Shown here piece by piece: positions 16,487 to 24,495 of a stretch of 64,000 nucleotides of DNA. This stretch comes from Ignavibacteriota bacterium (GTDB lineage Bacteria; Bacteroidota; Ignavibacteria; Ignavibacteriales; Melioribacteraceae), in the NCBI GenBank assembly GCA_016716225.1, contig JADJWT010000001.1:248001-312000 (forward strand), given 5' to 3'. Below the pieces are notes generated by a model, which was not told the origin of the DNA, did no database searches, and saw nothing but the letters and a program-made list of their open reading frames with translations. Within the stretch, counting starts at the first letter, position 1, and every line of letters begins with the position of its first letter. The position numbers were made by a program, and so were the translations under genes.

Positions 16487-17614
16487 ATGAAAATTGGAAT
16501 TACATGCTATCCTACTTACGGCGGAAGCGGAGTTGTGGCAACGGAATTAGGCAAGGAATTAGCATCGCTTGGATATGAAGTTCATTTTATAAGCTATGCA
16601 CTTCCACATCGTTTAACTCAATTTGTAGAAAATATTTATTATCATGAAGTTGAAGTTAGTAATTATCCACTTTTTGAACATCAGCTTTACAGTTTAGCAT
16701 TAACAAGTAAAATGCTGGAAGTAATTGAATATGAACAATTAGATTTGCTTCATGTTCACTATGCAATTCCTCATGCAACAAGTGCATATTTGGCAAAACA
16801 AATTTTAAAGAAAAACGGTTCCGATATAAAAATTGTTACAACTCTTCACGGAACTGATATTACTTTGGTTGGATTGGAACCTTCATTTTTACCATTAATG
16901 AAATTAAGCATTGAAGAAAGTGACGGTGTTACAGCCGTTTCAAGATTTTTAAAGGAAAAAACGTTAACAAATTATCACATAGAAAAAGATATAGAAGTTA
17001 TCTACAATTTTATTGATACTGAAATTTTTAAACCCGTTTGTAATAAGCAATTTAAAGATCATGTTGCACCAAATGGAGAAAAAATATTAATTCATACTTC
17101 TAATTTCAGACCAGTAAAAAGAGTAAGTGACACAATTAGAATTTTAGAAAAAGTAAATAAAAAAATTCCAACTAAATTAATTCTAATTGGTGATGGTCCT
17201 GATAGATCTGAATGTGAAAGATTAACTCGCGAATTAAAGCTAGAACACAATGTTTTATTTTTAGGAAAACAAGACGGATTGGAAAATTTACTCAGTGTTG
17301 CGGATATTTTTTTGCTTCCTTCCCAACAAGAAAGTTTTGGTTTATCTGCCCTTGAAGCAATGGCTTGCGGAGTTCCGGTAATTGGATCAAGCGTTGGAGG
17401 TTTACCTGAATTAATAATTCACAATACTACTGGATTTATTGCTGAATTTGGTGATGTTGATAGAATGGCAAAATATGCTTTGGAATTATTAACGAACAAG
17501 AAAAAATTTAATTCCTTCTCAAAAAACTCCAGAAAAAGATCGGAAAATTATTTTGAGAAGAAATTAATTGTCCCACAATATATTAGATATTATGAAAAAA
17601 TTTTAAATCAATAA
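16487..17614 (+). CDS. bshA: N-acetyl-alpha-D-glucosaminyl L-malate synthase (bacillithiol synthesis)
   Basis: 375 residues from ATG 16487 (MKIGITCYPTYGGSGVVATELGKELA), with GAAAG upstream; the frame continues 5' without a credible start. It is a GT4/GT-B glycosyltransferase. The N-terminal GGSGVVATELG and LHVHYAIPHA segments and the C-terminal LPSQQESFGLSALEAMACGVPVIGSSVGGLPE (EX7E motif) match BshA closely, including size. It joins GlcNAc from UDP-GlcNAc to L-malate, the first step of bacillithiol synthesis. It lies within the nucleotide-sugar cluster but on the opposite strand, and its stop directly abuts the convergent ugd stop. Confidence 0.9.
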   Translation: MKIGITCYPTYGGSGVVATELGKELASLGYEVHFISYALPHRLTQFVENIYYHEVEVSNYPLFEHQLYSLALTSKMLEVIEYEQLDLLHVHYAIPHATSAYLAKQILKKNGSDIKIVTTLHGTDITLVGLEPSFLPLMKLSIEESDGVTAVSRFLKEKTLTNYHIEKDIEVIYNFIDTEIFKPVCNKQFKDHVAPNGEKILIHTSNFRPVKRVSDTIRILEKVNKKIPTKLILIGDGPDRSECERLTRELKLEHNVLFLGKQDGLENLLSVADIFLLPSQQESFGLSALEAMACGVPVIGSSVGGLPELIIHNTTGFIAEFGDVDRMAKYALELLTNKKKFNSFSKNSRKRSENYFEKKLIVPQYIRYYEKILNQ

Positions 17615-18943
17615 TTATTGAACAATTGGAGTTTTTCCAATACTGTAATGAGTAAAACCTAATTCTTTTGTTTTTCTTCTATTGAATACATTTCGTCCGT
17701 CGAAAATAATAGGTTTTGCAAGTAAAGATTTAACTTGTTCTAAATCCGGATTATTAAATTCATTCCACTCAGTTAAAACCAATAATGCATTTGCACCATT
17801 TACAGCTTTATATTGATCTTCAGCATATTCAACTCTATCTTGTAAATAGAATTTAGCATTTTCCATAGCTTCCGGATCATATGCTGTAACTGTTGCTCCA
17901 CGTTTTAACAATTCTTCAATAATTACAACAGATGGCGCTTCTCGCATATCATCTGTATTTGGTTTAAAAGCTAAGCCCCAAACAGCAAATTTCATTCCTT
18001 GAATATTATCGCCAAAATGTTTGAGTATTTTCTTAACAATCACTTGTTTTTGATCTTTATTAACTTGATCTACAAGTGTTAGTAATCTCATTTCAGAACC
18101 CTTTTCTTTGGAAGTTTTTATAAGAGCATTAACATCCTTTGGAAAACAAGATCCACCGTAACCAATTCCGGCATATAAAAATCGTTTCCCTATTCTTGTA
18201 TCAGAACCCATACCTTTTCTAACCAAATCGATATTTGCTCCAACAACTTCACAGAAATTTGCCAATTCATTCATATACGTAATTCTCATTGCCAAATATG
18301 AATTTGCAGCATATTTAGTTACTTCAGAGCTTTCCGGATTCATTTCAATTATTGAACTTCCTTTTAACACAAAAGGATAATAAAGTGATTTCATTTTATT
18401 CATTGCCGCATCAGTTGAAGCTCCAATTACAATTCTATCAGGTTTCATAAAATCATCAACGGCAAATCCTTCTCTTAAAAATTCTGGATTAGATACAACT
18501 TCAAAATTTTCAATGTTATATTTTTTTAGGATTTTTGTAACTGCTGCTGATGTTCCAACCGGAACTGTACTTTTATTTGCAATAATTTTAAAATCATGTC
18601 CGGGATTTTCACTTAAAATTTTACCAATTTCATCAGCAATTCCGTAAACATATTTTAAATCCGCTGATCCATCTTCACCTTGTGGAGTAGGCAGACAAAG
18701 CATAATTACTTCACAATCCAAAACTGCTGATTTTAAATCATCGGTAAAATGAAGTCTGTTTTTTGCAATATTTCTGTAAAATAATAAATCTAATCCAGGT
18801 TCATAAATTGGGACTTCTGCTTTTTTTAGCTGAGCAAGTTTTTGAGGATTATTATCAACACAAATTACGTCATTTCCCATTTCTGCAAAACAAGTTCCGG
18901 ATACTAATCCAACATACCCAGTTCCAATAACTGAAATTTTCAT
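17615..18943 (-). CDS. ugd: UDP-glucose 6-dehydrogenase
   Basis: 442 residues. The N-terminal NAD-binding motif is MKISVIGTGYVGLVSGTCFAE. NKSTVPVGT, VSNPEFLREGFAVDDFMKPDRIVIG, and the active-site cysteine in GIGYGGSCFPKDVNAL (near residue 260) are all characteristic, and WGLAFKPNTDDMREAPS opens the C-terminal domain. It oxidises UDP-glucose to UDP-glucuronate for surface polysaccharide. GGAG precedes the start. It lies 17 bases after rfbC in a galE-rfbC-ugd operon. Confidence 0.95.
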   Translation of the reverse strand: MKISVIGTGYVGLVSGTCFAEMGNDVICVDNNPQKLAQLKKAEVPIYEPGLDLLFYRNIAKNRLHFTDDLKSAVLDCEVIMLCLPTPQGEDGSADLKYVYGIADEIGKILSENPGHDFKIIANKSTVPVGTSAAVTKILKKYNIENFEVVSNPEFLREGFAVDDFMKPDRIVIGASTDAAMNKMKSLYYPFVLKGSSIIEMNPESSEVTKYAANSYLAMRITYMNELANFCEVVGANIDLVRKGMGSDTRIGKRFLYAGIGYGGSCFPKDVNALIKTSKEKGSEMRLLTLVDQVNKDQKQVIVKKILKHFGDNIQGMKFAVWGLAFKPNTDDMREAPSVVIIEELLKRGATVTAYDPEAMENAKFYLQDRVEYAEDQYKAVNGANALLVLTEWNEFNNPDLEQVKSLLAKPIIFDGRNVFNRRKTKELGFTHYSIGKTPIVQ

Positions 18944-18960
18944 TTTTTACTCCAAAAATT

Positions 18961-19509
18961 TTAATAATTAAAATCTTGCTTAATTTCTTCGAAATTTACG
19001 CCCATTAAATCTTTATCAGATATAATCGGATTTTTAATTCCCCAGTTTATTCTTAGGTTTGAATCATTAAATAAAATGCATCTTTCATCAGATTTGCTAT
19101 AATAATTTGTACATTTATAACTAAATATTGCTGTTTCTGATAATACGGAAAATCCGTGTGCAAAACCCGGCGGAATCCATAATTGTTTTTTATTTTCTTG
19201 GGATAATTCTATACCAAAACTTTTTCCAAATGTTGGTGAATTAAACCTAATATCAACAGCAAAATCTAAAACTTTACCAAATAAAACTTGACACAATTTT
19301 CCTTGTGCAAATTCACCAACTTGATAATGCAAACCTCTTATTGTTCCATAACTTGAAAACGAAATATTATCTTGAACAAATTTCAGATTAATACCCAATT
19401 CTAAATATTTTTTTTCCGAAAATGATTCAAAAAAATAACCTCTATCATCTTTAAAAATATCCGGTTCAATAATAAATAGATCACGGAATGAAGTGTCAAC
19501 TTTTTTCAA
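18961..19509 (-). CDS. rfbC: dTDP-4-dehydrorhamnose 3,5-epimerase
   Basis: 182 residues of the RmlC cupin family: FKDDRGYFFESFSE, IRGLHYQVGEFAQGKLCQV (catalytic His in LHYQ), LWIPPGFAHGFSVLS and YKCTNYYS. It epimerises dTDP-4-keto-6-deoxyglucose at C3 and C5. The start is a TTG at 19509, supported by AAGG eight bases upstream inside the end of galE; no ATG is available in frame. One gap of 2 bases separates it from the galE stop, so it is likely translationally coupled. Confidence 0.92.
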   Translation of the reverse strand: MKKVDTSFRDLFIIEPDIFKDDRGYFFESFSEKKYLELGINLKFVQDNISFSSYGTIRGLHYQVGEFAQGKLCQVLFGKVLDFAVDIRFNSPTFGKSFGIELSQENKKQLWIPPGFAHGFSVLSETAIFSYKCTNYYSKSDERCILFNDSNLRINWGIKNPIISDKDLMGVNFEEIKQDFNY

Positions 19510-19511
19510 TA

Positions 19512-20486
19512 TTAATACCTTTTATTTTTGTGCCAATTAAAAGCTGATTGTAAAATTTCATCTAAATTATATCGTGAATTCCAGCCTAAAATTTCTTTAG
19601 CTTTTTTATTATCAGCTACAAGAATTGCCGGATCGCCTTCTCTTCTATCAACAATTTCATATTTGATTTTGAGATTTGTTATTCTTTCTGCAGAATTTAT
19701 AATTTCTTTAACTGAATTTCCTTCGCCGGTTCCCAAATTAAAAATATTGCTATTTTCGTCATTTTTTAAATATTCAATTGCTTTAAAATGTGCATCACCT
19801 AAATCATTGATGTGAATATAATCTCTTATACAAGTTCCGTCTTTGGTTTCATAATCATCGCCAAAAATTAAAACTTTTTCTCTTAAGCCTAATGCTGTGT
19901 TCAAAACTATTGGAATTAAGTGAGGTTCGGGATTATGACTTTCACCAATTTCTCCGCTAAAATCAGCACCAGCTGCATTAAAATATCTCAAAGCAACATA
20001 TTTTAATCCGTATGAATTATCAAAATCTTTCAACATATTTTCAATCATTAATTTTGTCTGCGCATAAGGATTTATTGGATTTGTTTTTTGATTTTCAGAA
20101 ATTGGAACTATTTCAGGATTTCCATAAAGTGAACATGTTGAAGAAAAAACAAATTTCTTAACAGTATTTTGTAAACATGCCTTAAGTAAATTATAACTTC
20201 CAACAACATTATTTTCATAATATAGATTTGGGTTTTCAACAGATTCACCAACATATGCAAAAGCAGCAAAATGAACAACTGCATCAAAATTTTGATTGTG
20301 AAAAACCCGATTTAAATTTTGATAATCCAATAAATCAACAATTTCCAATTTAACATTATTTGGAATTGCTTCTTTATGACCTCTGCTCAAATTATCTAGT
20401 ACCACAACTTCTATGTTTTTCTCATTCAATATTTTTACAAAGTGAGAACCAATATATCCTGCACCACCAGTTACTAAAACTTTCAT
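19512..20486 (-). CDS. galE: UDP-glucose 4-epimerase
   Basis: 324 residues of the extended SDR family. The NAD motif is GGAGYIGSHFV; the catalytic segment is SSTCSLYGNPEIVPISE and NPYAQTKLMIE (Tyr-x3-Lys); YFNAAGA and CIRDYIHINDLGDAH are GalE signatures. It interconverts UDP-glucose and UDP-galactose. It is the first gene of the operon with rfbC and ugd, which together supply precursors for cell-surface glycans. Confidence 0.93.
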   Translation of the reverse strand: MKVLVTGGAGYIGSHFVKILNEKNIEVVVLDNLSRGHKEAIPNNVKLEIVDLLDYQNLNRVFHNQNFDAVVHFAAFAYVGESVENPNLYYENNVVGSYNLLKACLQNTVKKFVFSSTCSLYGNPEIVPISENQKTNPINPYAQTKLMIENMLKDFDNSYGLKYVALRYFNAAGADFSGEIGESHNPEPHLIPIVLNTALGLREKVLIFGDDYETKDGTCIRDYIHINDLGDAHFKAIEYLKNDENSNIFNLGTGEGNSVKEIINSAERITNLKIKYEIVDRREGDPAILVADNKKAKEILGWNSRYNLDEILQSAFNWHKNKRY

Positions 20487-20598
20487 TTAATTATTAACCA
20501 TTTTTTTTCGAAAGATACAAAATAATAGTAAATATTTTCTTAAACCAATAATTGAAATTATTTTATGAAATGTAATATTTGATAATTATATAATAAAA

Positions 20599-20623
20599 TT
20601 TTACTTTACATCATAAAGTAAAA
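20599..20623. promoter_or_regulatory. Inverted repeat upstream of the MarR gene (candidate operator)
   Basis: TTTTACTTTA (20599-20608) and its exact reverse complement TAAAGTAAAA (20614-20623) are separated by 5 bases. The site ends 15 bases before the MarR start codon, the usual place for a MarR autoregulatory operator. Confidence 0.6.
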
Positions 20624-20638
20624 AAATTTGATGGAATT

Positions 20639-21109
20639 ATGAATATTACAAAATCACAAGCAATAGAAATGTCTGAATTGACTTGCAGACTTTCTCGCGC
20701 ATGCAACAAAAAAGAAAGTAGTTTTGCAGCTCTTTTTAATCTTACTCCAACTGAATTAAAATGTTTACGAATGTTTGCAAAAAAATCTACTGTTTCAATC
20801 AAAGAAATGATTGACGAATTAGAAATAAGTGCTGGAAGAGTAACACATATTTTAACAAGTTTGGAAGAAAAAAAATATATTGTTAGAAGAATTGATAATT
20901 TAGATAAGAGAAATCACCTTGTTGATTTAACTCCGGAAAGTAAAAAGTTTATTAGTCTTCTTACCAAAAAACATATTGAACTACATCAAAATATTTTAAA
21001 TAATTTTGAAATTGAAAAACAAGAATTTGTTGCTGTAATTATGAAAGAATTAATTAATGCTTTAGAACTATGGAGTGATTCGAACAAACAAAAGTTAGGC
21101 GAAGAATAA
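20639..21109 (+). CDS. MarR-family transcriptional regulator
   Basis: 156 residues with a winged helix: LTPTELKCLRMFAKKSTVSIKEMIDELEISAGRVTHILTSLEEKKYIVRRIDNLDKRNHLVDLTPES, where the DKR of the wing is the MarR hallmark. The ATG at 20631 gives only three codons, so 20639 is the start. It lies divergent from galE and convergent with the module A sulfur operon. It could control either, or only itself; no thiol-sensing cysteine pair is obvious beyond Cys in the N-terminal SELTCRLSRACNKK (two cysteines, six residues apart). Confidence 0.88.
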   Translation: MNITKSQAIEMSELTCRLSRACNKKESSFAALFNLTPTELKCLRMFAKKSTVSIKEMIDELEISAGRVTHILTSLEEKKYIVRRIDNLDKRNHLVDLTPESKKFISLLTKKHIELHQNILNNFEIEKQEFVAVIMKELINALELWSDSNKQKLGEE

Positions 21110-21113
21110 TTTT

Positions 21114-21138
21114 TTCTCCCGCAATTTTTGCGGGAGAA
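21114..21138. terminator. Bidirectional terminator between marR and the module A operon
   Basis: TTCTCCCGCAA (21114-21124) pairs perfectly with TTGCGGGAGAA (21128-21138) across a 3-base loop, with T-rich flanks (TTTTT before, AA/TTT after). It separates two convergent genes. Confidence 0.85.
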
Positions 21139-21152
21139 TTTATTGAATTATT

Positions 21153-21806
21153 TTAACATCCTTCTCTTTTTTTCTTCCCGGAAGTTTTCTTTAATGTTAT
21201 TGCGGTTGGGGCTTTTAACTGCGGCATTTCATTTTTAACAATTAATTCTTCTGAATTTGTCTGAATATTTCCACCAAAATATTTACTAACTTCCGCAAGT
21301 TTATCATGTTTATGTTTCTGCTCAACAGAAGGATTTTCTCCGCAATCACATTTGGGAAATAAAATATTTTCCTTCCAATTATTTAATCCACCAGGAATAA
21401 TATTTATTCCTTTAAAATTATTTGTTTTCAATAAAAACCAAGCTTGCGTTGCTTCAATATCATTATCTGAATAAAGAATTAATTTTTCATTTCTCTGTAA
21501 TTCTGAATTTAGCAATTGATCGAGTTGAATATTTTCTGAAGTTGGAATATTATACTTTGCAAATTCTTCCGGTTTACGCAAATCAATTAATCTAAAATCA
21601 GATTTTGATTGAATAATATTATCAGCTAAATCTTCAACTTTAACTTTACCAATTTCATTTGGTGAAATTAACGATAATTCCTTTACATTAATTTTTATTG
21701 AAGTTTTTCCGTATGGATCACCCGCAAAAATTGCAATTACTCCTATACCAAAAGCAAACATTGCAAGTTTTTTTTCTGCATTCAAATTTGAGAAAAACTT
21801 TTTCAT
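21153..21806 (-). CDS. Membrane-anchored rhodanese-like protein lacking the catalytic Cys, ending in Gly-Cys
   Basis: 217 residues. One N-terminal membrane helix (KKLAMFAFGIGVIAIFAG) precedes a rhodanese fold (VEDLADNIIQSKSDFRLIDLRKPEEFAKYNIPTSENI ... GINIIPGGLNNWKENI). The active-site loop reads LILYSDND, so Ser113 is where the catalytic Cys should be. Cysteines occur instead at 153 and 155 (FPKCDCG) and as the very last residue after a basic tail (KKTSGKKKREGC). Its ATG overlaps the stop of the upstream YeeE gene as ATGA. It is probably a periplasmic-facing sulfur carrier or scaffold rather than a sulfurtransferase (inference). A paralogous domain closes module B. Confidence 0.85.
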   Translation of the reverse strand: MKKFFSNLNAEKKLAMFAFGIGVIAIFAGDPYGKTSIKINVKELSLISPNEIGKVKVEDLADNIIQSKSDFRLIDLRKPEEFAKYNIPTSENIQLDQLLNSELQRNEKLILYSDNDIEATQAWFLLKTNNFKGINIIPGGLNNWKENILFPKCDCGENPSVEQKHKHDKLAEVSKYFGGNIQTNSEELIVKNEMPQLKAPTAITLKKTSGKKKREGC

Positions 21807-22408
21807 ATTTTTTTCTCCAATGATTTATTTCCCATTTTCCTTTCTCCCCACTCAGCAGCAGCGAATGCGCCAATTGCCATAACCACAACAAGAAAAACTA
21901 CAATTCCATAAGGAATATTGAAAAATTGTGGTAATGTTACACTTCCCATTGCTGTTGAGTTGAAGAAATGTTCAATAGATGGAAACATTTCTCCGAAAAC
22001 AAAAATTCCGAACAGCATTCCAATTACATAAACCAATGCATCAATTTTTCCGGTAGCAACAGCAACAATTGATGTTCCTGGGCAATAACCACCAATTACA
22101 AATCCAACACCAGCAACTAAACCCCCAACTAAATTAGGCATCACATTAGTTGGAGTAAGATAAATTAGAGATAAATCTAAAAATCCAATTACGGATAAAA
22201 AGAAAATTCCAAGCATTGCAGTTACAATTGCTGTAAACATAACTTTTAATACACGCATATTTGTAAAATAAAATTGAGCTGCCAAAATTGTTGCTCTACC
22301 GAAACCGCCGCGCTCCAAAGCAAATCCGAATGCAATCCCAATTACAAATGCAATAATTAAACTTACGTCTGTTCCAAAATATTCATATTTAAAGAATGGT
22401 GCACTCAT
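21803..22408 (-). CDS. YeeE/YedE-family half-transporter, C-terminal half (sulfur compound transport)
   Basis: 201 residues from ATG 22408 (MSAPFFKYEYFG). That start gives an ATGA overlap with the previous gene and puts AAGGAG nine bases upstream; ATG 22414 is an alternative, and the longer frame to 22528 is out-of-frame overlap with the upstream gene. About five membrane helices. Conserved motifs are IAFGFALERGGFGRA and GFVIGGYCPGTSIVAVATGKIDALVY; the Cys in GYCPGTS matches the thiosulfate-handling cysteines of YeeE (TsuA) proteins. TsuA is one chain with two homologous halves; here the halves are separate genes, so a heterodimer is expected. Confidence 0.88.
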   Translation of the reverse strand: MSAPFFKYEYFGTDVSLIIAFVIGIAFGFALERGGFGRATILAAQFYFTNMRVLKVMFTAIVTAMLGIFFLSVIGFLDLSLIYLTPTNVMPNLVGGLVAGVGFVIGGYCPGTSIVAVATGKIDALVYVIGMLFGIFVFGEMFPSIEHFFNSTAMGSVTLPQFFNIPYGIVVFLVVVMAIGAFAAAEWGERKMGNKSLEKKI

Positions 22409-22983
22409 ATCCATTGTCTCCTTAAAAAATAAGCTGCCGCATAACCTCCGACAAAAACCATCATCATAAATATCCAACTGCCAAAATTTAAAACTGCACC
22501 ACCGGTTAAAGCTTGTCCGCTCATACAACCGCGAGCTAATTTAGCGCCCCAGCCTAATAATCCTCCACCAATAAATGCATAAACCAATCTCATCTTTGTA
22601 GAAATTTTTGGACCTTTCTCAATTCCTTTTTTAACCCGATGTGAAAGAATCCCGGAAATAAATCCTCCGAACAAAACTCCAATTACTTGAAAGACTAACC
22701 AATCTTTAAATGGATTTGAATTTTTATCGCCGAGATATTCTGTATAAAAACTATTTTTTGCAGCATGTTCCGGTGCAATTTTATTTACACTAACTGCAAC
22801 TGCGGTAGAAAGTGCGCCGGATGCGCCTAATCCTCTCCCCATAATTACGAAAGCCGCAAGCAAAACTAAACCTAAACCAATTCCAACAAAATAAGGGTTT
22901 GAGAAAGGTTTTTCTTTCACATGAATGTGAGCATGATCTCCATGTTCAAAAATATGTGAAATTTTTTCTGTTAAACCATTCAT
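22405..22983 (-). CDS. YeeE/YedE-family half-transporter, N-terminal half
   Basis: 192 residues. A His-rich cytoplasmic start (IFEHGDHAHIHVKE) is followed by four or five membrane helices with FVIMGRGLGASGA and LGWGAKLARGCMSGQALTGGAVL; the Cys in RGCMSG is the family's second conserved site. It pairs with the next gene, overlapping it by 4 bases. It is about 75 residues' worth of clear identity in parallel positions with the module B protein at 30934-31446 (for example GRGLGASGA, LVFxVIGVL, GRGC/ARGC), so the two pairs arose by duplication. The context suggests transport of thiosulfate or sulfane sulfur. Confidence 0.88.
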   Translation of the reverse strand: MNGLTEKISHIFEHGDHAHIHVKEKPFSNPYFVGIGLGLVLLAAFVIMGRGLGASGALSTAVAVSVNKIAPEHAAKNSFYTEYLGDKNSNPFKDWLVFQVIGVLFGGFISGILSHRVKKGIEKGPKISTKMRLVYAFIGGGLLGWGAKLARGCMSGQALTGGAVLNFGSWIFMMMVFVGGYAAAYFLRRQWI

Positions 22984-22998
22984 AATTTATATTCTCCA

Positions 22999-23946
22999 TT
23001 AATGTAAATTTGAGTTAAACCAATGACTGTATTGACCGGCAGAAACAATTATAAATCTTAAAATTAATCCTCCAACAATAACCATTAAAGGTGCAAGTGC
23101 CGTATGTTTTACTTTATGATTTACGGCAAGCAGCTGAATAATAAGCGGGATAATAATTCCAATACCAATAACAAAAACCCAAAAACTTGGTGCAAATTCT
23201 CCGGTTAAAAGTAAATCAGCGGCTTGCGCTTGTACTTCAGTTGCTGTTTTCAATCCTATAATAAAAAGAGCAATTACGAAAAGTTCAATAATTAAAAATG
23301 CATTATCAGCCTTTGCTAACAATTCACGTTCGTAAACATCTTTAGCAATTACATGAACAAAAGCCGCAGCACCGGAAAGTCCGGAAACCAAAAACAGTAA
23401 CCAAAGAATCGCCGAACTCCATAATGGTCTTGCCCCAAGTGAGCTTAACAGAACTCCGGTATATAATCCAATTCCCGCTCCAAAAAACATAGTAATTATG
23501 CCGATGTTTTTCAGCAGAATTGGTTTTTCAAGCAAATATTTTTTCCAATTTATAATTTGCGGAAGTTTTTCTTCAAGAAATTTTGGTGGTTTTAATAGAA
23601 TGTTAACCAATAAAATTGGATATACTAATACTAAAATCCAAGAACCCCACGACATTGCAGAGCTAATCTGAAATGTTGTGTATAATCTCCAAACATATAG
23701 TTTGTGTTCTAAATCCAAGAACAATGCAAACATTCCAATGCTCAACAAAATCACACTCATATATGGCAAATAAAAACATGAACAATTTTTTTCAGTTTGT
23801 CTTCCCTTAAATAAAAAATATCCGGAAATTAGCATCATACCGGCAACCATTCCGCCAAGAAAAAGATAAACCGGAATTTCCCAACCCCATACGGAAAGTG
23901 TCGGATCAATCATGTGATTATTTCTTGTTGAAGTAATTTCGTTCAT
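22999..23946 (-). CDS. NrfD/PsrC-type membrane quinone-interacting subunit
   Basis: 315 residues with eight or nine membrane helices, beginning HMIDPTLSVWGWEIPVYLFLGGMVAGMMLISGYFLF, the typical NrfD/PsrC opening. LSSLGARPLWSSAILWLLFLVSGLSGAAAFVHVI is also characteristic. It would exchange electrons and protons with menaquinol and pass electrons to the Fe-S subunit of the neighbouring molybdoenzyme. The gene lies 9 bases after the Fe-S subunit gene and 15 bases before the YeeE pair, so all are one operon. Confidence 0.92.
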   Translation of the reverse strand: MNEITSTRNNHMIDPTLSVWGWEIPVYLFLGGMVAGMMLISGYFLFKGRQTEKNCSCFYLPYMSVILLSIGMFALFLDLEHKLYVWRLYTTFQISSAMSWGSWILVLVYPILLVNILLKPPKFLEEKLPQIINWKKYLLEKPILLKNIGIITMFFGAGIGLYTGVLLSSLGARPLWSSAILWLLFLVSGLSGAAAFVHVIAKDVYERELLAKADNAFLIIELFVIALFIIGLKTATEVQAQAADLLLTGEFAPSFWVFVIGIGIIIPLIIQLLAVNHKVKHTALAPLMVIVGGLILRFIIVSAGQYSHWFNSNLH

Positions 23947-23955
23947 CTCAATCTC

Positions 23956-24495
23956 CTAAATCAAATAAAAAATATTAGGTTTTGTTCCAGCTTCTGGAAT
24001 TAGCGAATGATATTTTCTTGATTGTAACAATAAATTTACTTGGCTGTTTGGATCATCAAAATCACCAAAATACATACAATGAGTTGGACAGACAGAAACG
24101 CATGCTGGATTTAATCCTTTCTCAACTCTGTGAATGCAAAATGTACATTTATCAACATAGCCTTCGGGATGAACATATCTTGCATCATAAGGACAAGAAG
24201 CAATACAAGCTTTACATCCAATGCATTCATCGTGATTTACCAAAACAACTCCGCCAATATCGTGATAATGACTTGCGCCGGTTGGACAACATGAAACGCA
24301 TGGTGCGTCTGTGCAATGATTACATCTTTCTGTTCTGATTTCTAAACTAATTGTTGGGAATTTTCCTTTCGATTCTGTAGTAATCCAATCTCTGCAAAAT
24401 CCTTGCGGAACATTATTTTCAGATTGACAAGCAATTACACAATCTTGACATCCCACACATTTTTTTGTATCGATAACCATTCCGTATCTTGCCAT
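23956..24495 (-). CDS. Four-cluster [4Fe-4S] electron-transfer subunit (PsrB/PhsB-like)
   Basis: 179 residues with the four ferredoxin-like cysteine motifs of the family: KKCVGCQDCVIACQ, ERCNHCTDAPCVSCCP, DECIGCKACIASCPYDARYV and DKCTFCIHRVEKGLNPACVSVCPTHC. It carries electrons between the NrfD subunit and the molybdoenzyme. Its start abuts the psrA-like stop (24496). No own export signal; it would be carried out with the Tat-exported catalytic subunit. Confidence 0.95.
   Translation of the reverse strand: MARYGMVIDTKKCVGCQDCVIACQSENNVPQGFCRDWITTESKGKFPTISLEIRTERCNHCTDAPCVSCCPTGASHYHDIGGVVLVNHDECIGCKACIASCPYDARYVHPEGYVDKCTFCIHRVEKGLNPACVSVCPTHCMYFGDFDDPNSQVNLLLQSRKYHSLIPEAGTKPNIFYLI

Noticed and set aside
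22409..22528. A longer start for the second YeeE/YedE half-transporter
   Set aside because: The extra residues (WCSFKFWQLDIYDDGFCRRL) are an out-of-frame reading of the upstream gene; the ATGA overlap with AAGGAG fits better.
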